64,000 nucleotides of DNA, from NCBI RefSeq assembly GCF_949628265.1, contig NC_088788.1, positions 19,406,001 through 19,470,000 of the forward strand, given 5' to 3'. Below, one piece after another: positions 47,146 through 59,500 of the stretch (within the stretch, counting starts at the first letter, position 1; every line of letters starts with the position of its first letter). A program made the translations under genes and the position numbers. This DNA comes from Cloeon dipterum. Its lineage: Eukaryota; Arthropoda; Insecta; Ephemeroptera; Baetidae. The notes beneath the pieces were generated by a model. It worked only from the letters and a program-made list of their open reading frames with translations, had not been told where the DNA came from and ran no database searches.

Positions 47146-49891
47146 CCCGCATAAAAAAATATAACCCAGGAATATCCGGAATAATCTTAGATTAATCAAA
47201 ATTTACCCGAAAAAATTAATCCGAAAAAATGATCCAGGATTAATCCTGTATTAATTGAGATTAATCTATGAATGTTTAAGATCAATCTAGAGATTAATCT
47301 AAAAAAATATTCTCAGATTATTCTTTAGATCATTCTGAGATTAATCTAAAAATATAATTTTTGGAATTTTCTTAGAATGAATCCAGATTAACCTTAAAAT
47401 GTTTTAAAGTCAATCTAGAGATTAATTTACAAGAATATCCCTAGAATAATCCCAAAGGGGAAATTTGAATATAGTTAATAGAATATCCCCAGATTATTCT
47501 ATGGATCATTCTGAGGTTAATCCAACAATATTTTTTTAATGTTCCTAGAATATTCTTTAAAAAACCCTAAAAGAGAATAACTTCGATATTTTTCTTAAAA
47601 TTAAAAACAAAATTAAATATGAAACATAATTTAATCAAGAAAATTAACTGCCATATTGTTAAATAATATCACAAAAAATATTTTTCTAGGAAATATTTTT
47701 TAATTAAGTCGATGGATTATATTTTAATATTAAAACCTAAACCTTTTTCATTATCTGATACAAAATTATGATGCCTTTATTTTTCAAAGAATCTGCCCGG
47801 ATTAAAAAGGGTAAAAATCATAAATGCGATTGAATATATTAATTTCTTAACACAAAGAGTCTTATTTAATGCTACCGATAAACGGGCAAATATGAAAATA
47901 ATGGTCAGAAGGACAAAAAAGGGTTAAAAGGGCGATTTTAGTGTGCGCGTGGTAGCGGCGGCTGCACATGCATGCACGCACTTGCATGGAATGCCTGCTG
48001 CCTGCCTCTGATTTGTGGAGCGGGGTAAGGAGAGTAGAGACTAGGAGGCGACATTCGGTATCAAGCTGATACCCTACTATATGCACGCCAGCTTTATTTG
48101 CACGGTGTTAGTATGTTGCTAAGCAACGCGACTGATTCCTAGTAAACAATCAGTCTAACAATGGGTCGCAATATCGGAAATCGCAGGAAAGCCCCGAAAT
48201 CTCGCGTTCGGGACGGATACAGACCTTCGGACAGTCGGATGGATCGCCAATAACAGCAAAAGTGTCAGCCGCGAGTCATGTTAGTAGGTGAGCTAAACAA
48301 GCTTCGTCTAGTGTGCACCAGGTGTGCAAACACAACAGACTAACCTGAAGACTTTTGCTCTTATTGGCGATCCATCCGACTGTCCGAAGGTCTGTATCCG
48401 TCCCGAACGCGAGATTTCGAGGCTTTCCTGCGATTTTCGATATTGCGACCCATTGTTAGACTGATTGTTTACTAGGAATCAGTCGCGTTGCTTAGCAACA
48501 TACTAACACCGTGCAAATAAAGCTGGCGTGCATATAGTAGGGTATCAGCTTGATACCGAATGTCGCCTCCTAGTCTCTACTCTCCTTAGAGCGGGGGAGG
48601 GGCGACGGGCGGTGGCAGCAGGACTAGCGAGCAGCAGCAGCAAGAGACTTACAAAATCCCCAAAATCCGCAAAATCCTGCCTCGCTCTCTTTGTCTAACG
48701 CGTCAACGGTCAACCGCCGTTTAAAGTTAAAGTTATTAACGGACGCAGGACGCCGGACGCCGCCAGTAAGGGACAACACGGACGTCCCGCAGACTTGGAC
48801 GGATGACCTGGATCTAGCGGTTAACAGGGTTAGTCTCATTTTATAGATTAGCGTCCAAAGAAATTAGAACAGATCGCGCAACTTTGAAATCCAACGGTTT
48901 TATTGTAAAATTACACTTTTCGCCGCTACTTGTACGGTTTTCGCCACCAATTTTTTTGATATGGGATCTTCTCCAGTCCTTAATGTTCTTAATTAGAACC
49001 CTATAAATAAGTTTGGGTGGCGGAAACTGTAAATCGGTGATGAAAAATGTAATTTTTCCATGTAAATCGCGGTCGCGTTTTTTGTACGCTTTCGAGAATT
49101 TTGATTACACATTACGATTCAATTGGCTTCGCTTGGAAAATGGAAAAATATTATGCATGAACTTGACATACTTCTACCTTCCATTTTCCAAGCACAGCTA
49201 ATTGAAAAAAGCTTTTATTCATTTTTTTCTACGAGTCGCTCCCTTTTTTTAGCTTCAAGCCGTCCGCAGCTGTTTTGCACGACGGGAAAAGATACAATCG
49301 TTTAAGTTCTGCAGTTTGGGCTTCAAGATTGGCGGTGCTGGCATTGAATGAGAGAAAATTTTGTACCTGATATGATTAAAAACAAATAAATTTTAAAAAT
49401 TTAACTGAATAAGTTTGTTATTATTTAAATAATTCCCAATTATATCGCAGTAATAGTAATAACAGATTTTGAAATATTCTAGGAACAATCTGAGGGTAAT
49501 TTTAAGAATAATTTGGGGATAATTTTTGTCACAATCTATGTTAACCTTAAAATGATATTAGAATCACCTAAGAACATTCTTAGATTATCCTCAAAGAATA
49601 ATCCAAAGTTAAGATTTGATACGCTGAATATTAATCCTAGAACAATCCAAAGATTAATCCATAAGTATATTCTGAGAATGTTCTAGGATCATTCTTTAGA
49701 GTTTTTTGAAACAAACCCCGGCAGAATAATCCTGGAACATTCTAACGATATTCTCTTAAATTAATCTACAGATTAATCCAGTATCACGAAAAACCGTATC
49801 ATAAGTTCATATATAATTAATTTTTTAGATTAATCCTGGGCGAAGTCGGTATATTCTTAGAACATTCTCAGGCGATATTTTTTTATGCGGG
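47146..49891. mobile_element. 2.75-kb non-autonomous element with 17-bp terminal inverted repeats
   Basis: The ends are a perfect 17-bp inverted repeat, CCCGCATAAAAAAATAT at 47146-47162 and its complement at 49875-49891. About 400 bp inside each end are filled with degenerate palindromic motifs (GATTAATC, AGATTAATCT, TTCTAGGATCATTCT). The centre contains a large hairpin (48026-48588) and GC-rich sequence. No transposase frame is seen. The target duplication is unclear; AA abuts both ends but that may be chance. The superfamily is therefore open. Confidence 0.8.
48026..48588. repeat. Near-perfect inverted repeat, 238-bp arms, 87-bp loop
   Basis: The arm 48026-48263 is the reverse complement of 48351-48588 with 3 mismatches by hand alignment. 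The spacer is 48264-48350. A transcript from either strand would fold into a hairpin of more than 230 base pairs, enough for Dicer processing. No open frame crosses the arms. It sits inside the 17-bp-TIR element. Confidence 0.95.
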
Positions 49892-50321
49892 AATGCATGA
49901 TATGATAAACCAAGAATTCAACCATAATATTCACAGAGTGCTGATTCAATCGCTTTCAAATCATCGACGTTTTGAGCGTGGCGTTCGGTGTCATAAAAAT
50001 CAACAGCGGGAAACAAATATTAGGAAAGGGGCTGACTGAGATTCGATTTGACTGTCAAAGTGCGTGAGCAGATAAGATTTGCGCGGTGACGCGAAAAGAA
50101 AAGCGAATCGGACGGCCAAAGAGCGAGCGAGAGAGAGAGAGAGAGAGCAGGAAGAATGGGGTTTGCGCCCCCCGGAGCCACGATTCGGCCTGTCGGAAAA
50201 TAGAGAGAGCCGAGCGGTGGCATCGATCAATTTCGGCTTCACGTGCGGCGGATGCAAATTCGATACACACACAGAGAGCGCAGAATGAAGAATTTAAATA
50301 ATCGGGGGCAGGCAAAAGACA

Positions 50322-50434
<113 letters not shown>

Positions 50435-53400
50435 CGCGCACTTGTGTGCTGTATGCGATGACACGGCGCGCAAAAGATTGATGTGCCGCTCTCATCAAAG
50501 CCGCCGCGTGCCGTCCCCCGAATTCCCGATTCCACCGTCACACGCACCCCTTTCCGCATTGCAAATTTTTGCAAATTAGAATTTTTGCGCTAGATTTCGA
50601 ATTTGTTTCATCGCTTATAATGCCAAGTTCAAAGGGAATTAAATTCCAAAATATTTTTTTCGTGTATTAAAAAAATTAAAAAAACGGAATGCAGGAAAGT
50701 CAATTTATAGCATTCACGGTTTCTAGATACCAGCAAATCATTGATTCCTCGGTGGCTATGGATTAGCCACACATAATGTCACACTAAAGAATTAGTTCAT
50801 GTTTCGGTAATAAGGGTATTTTTTTTGAATATTTGTTATATCATTACTTTCAATTCCGATAATTTTTGAATCGTATCACTTGATTTAGAGGTTTCAGCCA
50901 TCCGCGCTGCACCAGGCGGCCAATTTTGGCTCAAGACCTCTAGTTTTTAACCAAAAAATATGTTTCATTATCGTGTAGTGAAATGATATAAATGCCAGCC
51001 GCGATAAAAGCCTGTTCTGCGGCACAGTTTCCCTCCCTTTTGCAAGGCGCACACTTTAACGAGTTTTAAACATGATTTGAAGCCCATTTCGGCTTTGCTC
51101 TCCTGAGTAGTCTTATCCATTTTTTTTTACCAGTAATATTGCCCGTTCTTAATATTTTTTTTATTATTCATCATTGACTTGTCATTTACTTTGACGTAAC
51201 CTCACTTCTTTAAACGCATTTTTAAAACAATTGGATTTCGAATTAGAGCATCTATCATAACGAACGGTTTAAGAACTTTAGTAAAGCCAAAACTTATAAA
51301 AAATAAAAATTCTGGCCTTCATTATCTTATATTTATATATTTCAGCCTTCCCTGTGACCAATGACAATTTTATCTCTATAATAAAGAATTTAATGTTATT
51401 AAAACCGTGTACATTTCACAACCAAAATTGGCTGATCGGGTTGGAAAGAGCAAGAAAACTCTTCATACCACGCGCATCATGATAGTTTATGTGTTCAGGC
51501 GAAAAGTTAAGCGATTGGAAAAGTCAACGTGCGCGCGGGGCTGAAAAATATCGAGGCAAAAGGTATGCATGCATGTGTGTGTGCGCGCGCGGGGCATATT
51601 ATTATATGCAACGTGCTCGTAGCCATATAATGACAACGCAGGGAGAAGGTATCAGAAGCGGGTGGAAATTCGAGGGGCTCGCGCATAAATCACGCTTTTT
51701 GACAGTGAGTCGCCGGCGCTCGATCTGCACTCGCGGCGGCGGCAGCGGCATTGTGTGTCATCCATCAAAGGGAGCAAAGACGACCAAATCCTGCGGCAAA
51801 ACCCTTTCTCACTCGCGCGGCCCATTAGATTATATGTCCGTGCACCATTTGCATTTTCCAAACTGACGATTTAATCGCGCCGATTCAAGAACGAATTATT
51901 GGCCAAGTAAGTCTGTCTAATACCTGGTTTTTGTGCGTTGTCGGCGCGCCGCCGAGCGAACGAAAACGAACCACTGACGCGTGCATGACTGATGGCCTTT
52001 ATTTGCGACGACAACCCTTTATTTGTGACATTTGAATAATTTTTAATAATAAAACGAAAAGTGATTGATTAGTGTCATTAGGATGCGAATTATTCAAAGC
52101 AGAAGGGGTGGACAAAGACGTCTCATCTGCTCTCTCACGTGTGCATCTGCTCATTAAAAAGCCAAAAATAGCGATTCAACTCGTGACGAGTTACAACGTA
52201 GCACGCTCCCCTTTGGAGCGCTTTCGTTGTATTTCGTTGACGGAATAAAATGAGCAAATAAAGTACACGTAGTTTATTTGCATGGAATAATAGCTACCTT
52301 TTTTATTTTACAATGAAATATTAAATTAATAAATGGACTGCTATTTATTCGTATTAACTCATAAAATTAAGAATTCTTAATTTTGTTTAAGTCAACAACA
52401 CAAGCTTAACAAAAAAGGGTCTATTTACTATCCATAAAAGAAATATTTTTAGCTTCATTCCCCGATCATGGAAGTATCTCTCTGGGGGTTAAGACTTTGG
52501 AATGAATAAGGAATGGTTGAAGAGTGAAACAAATTGTATCTTCCTCAACAGTTTGCCGACAAAGAGAACAAGAAAGTATTTTTATTCGACTGTAAATGAA
52601 AAAATTGATTAAGTCACGCAATTTTTTGGTCTCATTGAAACGGTAGAAAAAATGCAATTCTTCGTTTCTAATCTCTGGTTGGTCCTATAAACGAGAAATA
52701 TGGCTGAACGTGCTGGTTCTCGTGATTCAGGAATGAAGTAACTTTTGGTGAAACTCGATATGTTGATCATCTATGGCTTAAAAATTTATTTCTTATTAAA
52801 TTACACAATATTGAACAATTCTAATTGAACATATTTCCGTCCGACACTGGGAAGGAAGCAATTAAAATAAATTCCCTTCATTTTAAATTGTGGGCACATT
52901 TTATTGAACACCCTATGTGATTAGATAGAAATAAAATGAATCGAAATTGATAATTAGCGCCTCTGGGTGCAAACTCCCTGGCCCTAAATACTACCTGTGT
53001 TAATTTTTACTCTTTTTTATACTTTGGAATGAAGGGAAAAGAAACAAACTTCATTTCAGACTGGTTTAACTGTCTCAATTTTTATTTTAAATATTGTTAC
53101 ACTACACTTATTATGTATATGCGCGCAATTATTTTTATGTTGCGTGTATGCGGTTTACTCATCTTTTATAATTATCTTTATATTAGATGCTGATGCGTAA
53201 TCTTAGATAACACGTTACACAGCTAAATTATTAGAAAACAAACAATCGATAGAGCGCAGTACATTGTATCGTCTCGTATGTAGTAATATATAATATATTA
53301 ATTTTACTTATCTCTTTCATGTGCCACTACGAGTTCTGCGTTGAAATGCGACACTAACATTTTTATACACTTTTGGTCGCTATTTTTAATTGTATCTTCT

Positions 53401-54554
53401 TCTTTTGCAAACTTGATCGATTAACAAATAAGCGGTTCCTTATTATCAATTAAGTGTGACGGCGCGAGTCGTCCGCGCTTTAAAAGGTATACGTACAATA
53501 ATAATGGCCATTATACACACTGCAATAATTACACTTTGTTTTTCTCTCATGGCCCTCATGGGCGACGAATCGACAGGAACTAAATTTAAGTCAATGTAAT
53601 AGCTACCGCTCCGAAATTACACACGGCTAGAAATTAGGCATAATTGCATTTTTTGCTGGTGCAATTGGGGCAAAAATATACATGATAATATTTATTAATC
53701 GAACAAATGTACAGTCTTGAAAAGGGGGAAACAAAGGGAAATCAATACAAAAATGTGCGCGTTGTCGGGGGGCGACGTCTGCATGTCCGAATTGGTGGCG
53801 AGACTAGCAGGGGATTCGTAAAATTTGAACTATCTTATGTACACAGTTGTTGAGACGACACTTGCGCCGCCCAAACCGAAATTCCGCCGGTGATTTTGGG
53901 AAAAACGAACGAGATATATTCACAGCAACAATAATTTACACTCTGCGCCAGTGAGAGATGCGACTCTCTTCTCGTAATTAAAACTAGCTTATGCTACGGC
54001 TTGCGTGAATTCTCTTCGCTTCGTTTTGCGGTTTCATATTCATTTGCCAGCATTCTATTAGTCAACATGCAGAAATAACGGGGGCCGCCGCGGCCGCAAG
54101 CCCGGCCGCAAAGGTTCGCTTCCCCTAATTAGCTTTACATAATTCAATTTGTCAGAGAGTTATAATCATAATTTCATAATCCATTTCGATAGCCTATTAA
54201 CACTTACTTACAAAGAAACAAGTTTCTCACTCTCATTCTCACTGCTCTCTTTTTACGCAGCGAATAACTTATACAAACTCGTTCATTGCACACACACGAT
54301 TAAAAATGGCAAATGGGCATTTTGCGCTTGTGCGCAGGCGCGATTTTGATCGCGCTGCAGCGCGTGCGCACTAGCCCTCGGGTTGATATGCATGTGGCAT
54401 GAAAACGCAAGAGAAACAATTAAAAAAATCGACCTGGGAGACGTGAAAAATGAAATCTAACTTGGGCAAGAAGCCAATTTTTCAAGGAACACGACCACTA
54501 GGAAATTTCGATTTTCGATTTTATTATAGCAGTTTTGGCATTTTATTTTTAGCT

Positions 54555-54653
54555 TTTTATCCCTGTCCTCGGACCGGGAAGGGCGCGCACTGCACTAGCA
54601 CAAATGCTGAAACCTGGGTCCCAGTAACACCGCGAACGGATAACATGGGCGCA
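54555..54653 (-). repeat. Dispersed 99-bp repeat, copy 2
   Basis: Inverted copy of 6868-6966, same length, 7 mismatches. It lies in the probable dac 3' UTR or just beyond it. The next 60 bp contain a further inverted match to the repeat interior (GGGTCCC against GGGACCC). Confidence 0.85.
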
Positions 54654-55634
54654 CCAGGCCGCACAGGGACCCAGCCCACTGAAGGGCCACTTGCCCCGCA
54701 CCGAGGACTGCATTGAAACGCTAGACATTCGTCCCTTGAAGCCAAATCACGCATGCTGGAAAGGTGCAAACCAGCAAGCATTGTAGCCGGTGCTTTGATA
54801 TAAATCAATCATGTCAGCATTGGCCTCAGGGTGAGTCAGACCACCTAATCGATTTCATCCCTTGCCATTTTTGCACCTGAAAACATGTATCTTGTACCGA
54901 TTAATTATGACCTGAACACAGCACTGCGTGCTAAGGAGGTCTGTGTCTAATCGATGTTCACCTAACATCGGCCAGTTTGTTTCTCTAAAAACTTTGTGCT
55001 CACTTTCTTTTCTTCAGGAAAAGAAGTTCTCAATGTAATCTACATCATTAATTTGGTATAGTTTTAGATTGGCACTTTTTAACATAGTGGTTTCAAAAAA
55101 TCGTTTTGATCAGCAATATCAAAGATTCCAAATGGTTCCAACTACGCACTTAAGGAAAGAGAAGCACTTAAGAATGAACATTTTCTATTTTCCACGTCTC
55201 TCGCATAATTAACAAAATATGAGTTGTGTTGTGGTTGAAAAAATTGCAGTCTTTGACTTTTCCGAAGAAATTAGTAGAGAAAATAACGAAACTGCCTACG
55301 CACCCTTTGCGATTAACAAACATTTTGGCACGTGCCTACGAGAGGAGGGAAATTCATTTTCTTTTGAGATCTCGCTTTGATGAGTGTGCACAACCCACGA
55401 GAAAAAAGAACAAATAAAATACCACTTTCACTCTTCCGCAAATTTTCGCTCCGCTCCGTATGACGTGTGTCGCACCGAGTGCCCGCGAAACGAGTTGAAT
55501 TTGTTTGTTTCTCGTATGTACAGCAGCCCAGCAGCATTTGTGCTTCTCCGAATTGTGGCGGCCTACATGCAAATGAGACTTTTCGCACTTAGGGTGTCTT
55601 TCTTGAAAGTGGAGGAAAACTCATTTGCATGCGT

Positions 55635-56537
55635 TTAGGTTGCACTGGAGAAGAGGACCGAGTTCTTGTAGTAGCCAGTGCGCGGCTCTGCAACAAACAA
55701 ACCAAGATAGTTAGTTAATTAATTGCGTGTACACCGGTGTCGGGAATGGAGGAGGGAAAAAAAGAAGGGCGCGAGCCTGTTCAAATACAGAGATAAGTTT
55801 AATTGCACGCTCTTTAATGATTTGATTCGATTGTAATCGCAGCGACGCGACACATTTGCATTTAAGCGAGCCGTTTTTGCTTTTCTACAACTTGTAATTG
55901 GCCACCTCGGCGCAGTTTATTTATTTCGACGTGCGAGTGTGGGTCTCATCCAACCTGCAGACTCTCTGCTTCTACTTCACGTGGGAGTGTGTGTTTGTTA
56001 TTTTAGTTAATGAGTTTCGACAACATCCAGAATAGTTCAATCGTTTTGCCGTGGACTCTAGAAAGTTTTAAATTATCTATATCAATTCTATTTTGTATAA
56101 TTTAAATTGATGAAACGATTTATATAAAGCATGAAATTAGTTATGTGGCTATTTATTTTCTCCCTTCAACTAGAGAAAAGAAAATCTTGATATATCGCTG
56201 AAAGCATTTATATATTTATATCGTGTTGAGAGAGATCTTTCATTGAAACCTGTTTCAGGTTGGCAATCGCATTCTAGCTTCCATGCAGAGCTCGTAAAAA
56301 GTGAAAAATTTCTAGCCTGGTTGAAAGCTATGAAGTCTTTATGACTGTTGAAATGTCTGAATTAAAAACTGCTGATATAAAGGAAATGATTTGCATATAG
56401 AAAAGCGCCGGCGTTTGCTGTCACCGACTCTGAGTCCGCATAAACTCGGTCACTTTATTTGGATTCCTGCGAGTCGCGTGTTGTTTTCCAAATGCATGCA
56501 AACTTTTTGTACTCGCGCGCGCAGGGTAAATAAAGAG

Positions 56538-56579
<42 letters not shown>

Positions 56580-59500
56580 TTCAGTTTGGTCGTGAATACG
56601 GTAAGTCACGACGTTGCATGGAATTTTGCGAGATAAAAGCCACTTTTATTCCCACGAAAGCAAAAAAGAAAAAAACCGAATGAGCGTCATTAGGTGTGAA
56701 AACAATCGGCCGAGATGCTATCGGGCAAATTAATAAAACGACTGAAATAAATTATGCTCGCTCGGGGTTAAATATTTCTCGGAAAAGGTGACAACGCGCG
56801 GAGAGACAGTACAACTTGTCAACGAGGCGTCGGTATGCGCCGTAAATAAATTCACGGCACCGGCTTTTTCGTCCATTGTTCGTTGCCTCATTCATGATCG
56901 AGCAGAGCTTTAACACTGAAAAACAATCGTCGCGCCGATATCAAGATTTTGCCAGCACTTTAAATTCTTTATTTTATCGTCGAGGCGCGAAAGAAAAGAG
57001 TTGGTCGCTGCCAACAGGGGAAAATCAGCAAAAACAAGATTTCTCACTCTGTAATGGGAAAGGTCATGCATGCGCTTCTCAGTTCTCAGTCAGCGATGGA
57101 CTTGCATTTTTATTGATTCAAATTAAGTCTTGCTGGTAACATTATTGCAATCATCAAATTGGAAAGAAGTACTTTAGCAGTTTGTCACATAAAAAAACAA
57201 ATTCAAGGCGAGTTACAAATTTTGAGAATGTTTTCACTACCGATTGTTGGAATTCGTCGAAACTGGCTGCGTTGTCTTCAGTAGGAAATGTGAAACGTAT
57301 GAAATGACTTAAAATAACCAGAAAAATCCACACTTATTCTGTTAAGCTTCAACTTGTTTTTGAATTTATGTACATATTTGTTTATGCACAATTTTAGTGA
57401 CAAAATAATTTAAAACTGCGATAAATATTTGCGAATATGTACTAGATATTGTTTTGCAAACCAATGTCCATTTTTTGTATTTTAATTTAAACGATTAAAA
57501 TTATTCAAGGATAAATTTGCAGTGTCTTTGTCATCAGTTTCAAAAAGGCATTCTTCCGGTGAAGGATACTGCAGAATTGCTACAAAAAAAAAGGAGATGG
57601 AAATTCGTTTTGGGGAGTTTATATCCCGCGGCAAAATTGAAAAAAGAAAGTCTCTGCTGCGCAAACGTGATGTATTCATTCATTCGCAAACGCACAATTG
57701 ATGGCAATTTTGTGCGTGTAACGCTCGGGGCATTTTTTACCCTCGGCCATCGGGGTGGGCGAGGGAGTTGGAGAAAAGTAAAAAAGCGGCTGGCGGACCC
57801 GAGGAGAAAACAACATCTTTATCGCTAAACTGCGCTCGACTAGGGTGCGGCGGCGGCGTGCTGCAGATTAGAATTCGATATTAAATTAGGAAGGACAATC
57901 TGCTGTCAAGACCTCAGAGCGAATTTCCACTTTCTCATGATTGATGTAACAAAGATGGAGACTTCAGCAAATACCCAGGCGGCGCGGTGATTGATGAAGC
58001 GCCCTCAAACGCACAATGCGCACGGCGCAAAAACGCCGCTTCAATTTTATTAAAGGGTGCATCGCTAATTGCCTCCGCGAAGGAAAACGCCCCTTTTTTG
58101 CCGCCGAAGCCAAAACCAAACTCGAAATCCAACACATGGTATGAGCTTTCCATTTTCAAGCTGTACTATTCCTCCTAAAATTGATTTCGATTTTCCTCAA
58201 CAGTGGATATTAGTTTGAAATCTATCTTTTGCATAATATAAAATAAGAAGAGCCTTAAGTCTTTTTCCTTTATATTAGGAAGTACCAGATTTAATTAGAA
58301 AAAATTCAAAGCAATTGTACCAGTTCCTTTTTGTTCTTGTATTAATAAATAAAAAATGAACTGCGCCATATGTTATTTGACAAATTTGAATTGTTCCAAT
58401 GCAAGTTTTAATCACGACTTTTTAGATGTGTTAAGTGACGTGATCGAAACATTTCCTTTCAAATTTTCAGCCATAACAGAATTAAGTCTGTTTTAATATG
58501 AAGGTCTGCGATGAGTTTCGTACACGAAAAGATTTTTTTCTACTGGCAACCAGATCAAAACATTTTCGGGCTTCCAAACCAAATCCACAAGAAATTTTTA
58601 TAATTGCAAAATGGGTTCACATGAGTAAAAAGTTTGTTCTATTGTAGAAGTTTGTTTTATTAGTTCTAAATAAGTTATAATGGCTTAAGTTTCACGCTTT
58701 GTTCTCATTTGATAGTCCTTTGCCAATCCTTCGACAGTTAAAAAAACAGTCGATTAACTAACATTCACAGACCTAAATGCAACAGTGGCCTATAAAACGT
58801 TGCATCCTTTCTATCTGATCAGTCTGTTTTAAAACGGCTCGCATTTGAACGGGATCGAGACGAGAGGTCTAATGTATATATATCCGGTTGCCTACCTTGG
58901 AGGGGCGACTTGGCGTCGGCTGCTCTGTCCTGCTGCTGGGCGGCGTTTTGCTGTAGGCGGCTTTTGCGCTCTACATCCAGCTCCTGGACTAAACTCTCTG
59001 CAACAGGCCAACGCACTGGATTATTTTCTGCACGCACGCATTCAATTTGAATCCTCTTAACTACAAAGTGTTAATCAAAGTGCTCGCATAGCCACCCCTT
59101 GCGCCTCTCGTTCTCGCTGCTCTCTTCGGCCCGAGGCGCGTTTGTTTGTCGCCGCTTTTTACATTATGCATTCGAATTAAACGCAAAGCATCATCTCTCT
59201 CGCGCGCTCGCTTTCGCAGCAGCGTTTATTCAATTTCATGCCCGGCTGAGTCAGCTTTATTACAATTCCACTTTTTCCACTCTGCCTGCTCAGGGGCGCC
59301 TGTTTTCTTTTCTGGAAGCAATTTCAAAGGGCGCACAACGCATCACACAGGATGAAACGAAAAGAGACGCGTGTTTTTTGCACGAACTTGTCTTATTCGC
59401 CTACTATTCGATTATTAAAAATTTTCCGGTGAGGATATAAAAAGTTGAGTTTTTCAGAAGGGCGGATTCAGCTTTTTCGCCGGCAAAAAGTGCTGATTTC

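Noticed and set aside
51489-51866. 125-codon plus-strand frame in a GC-rich patch
   Set aside because: No domain, low-complexity segments, and an overlapping minus-strand frame; more likely regulatory DNA.
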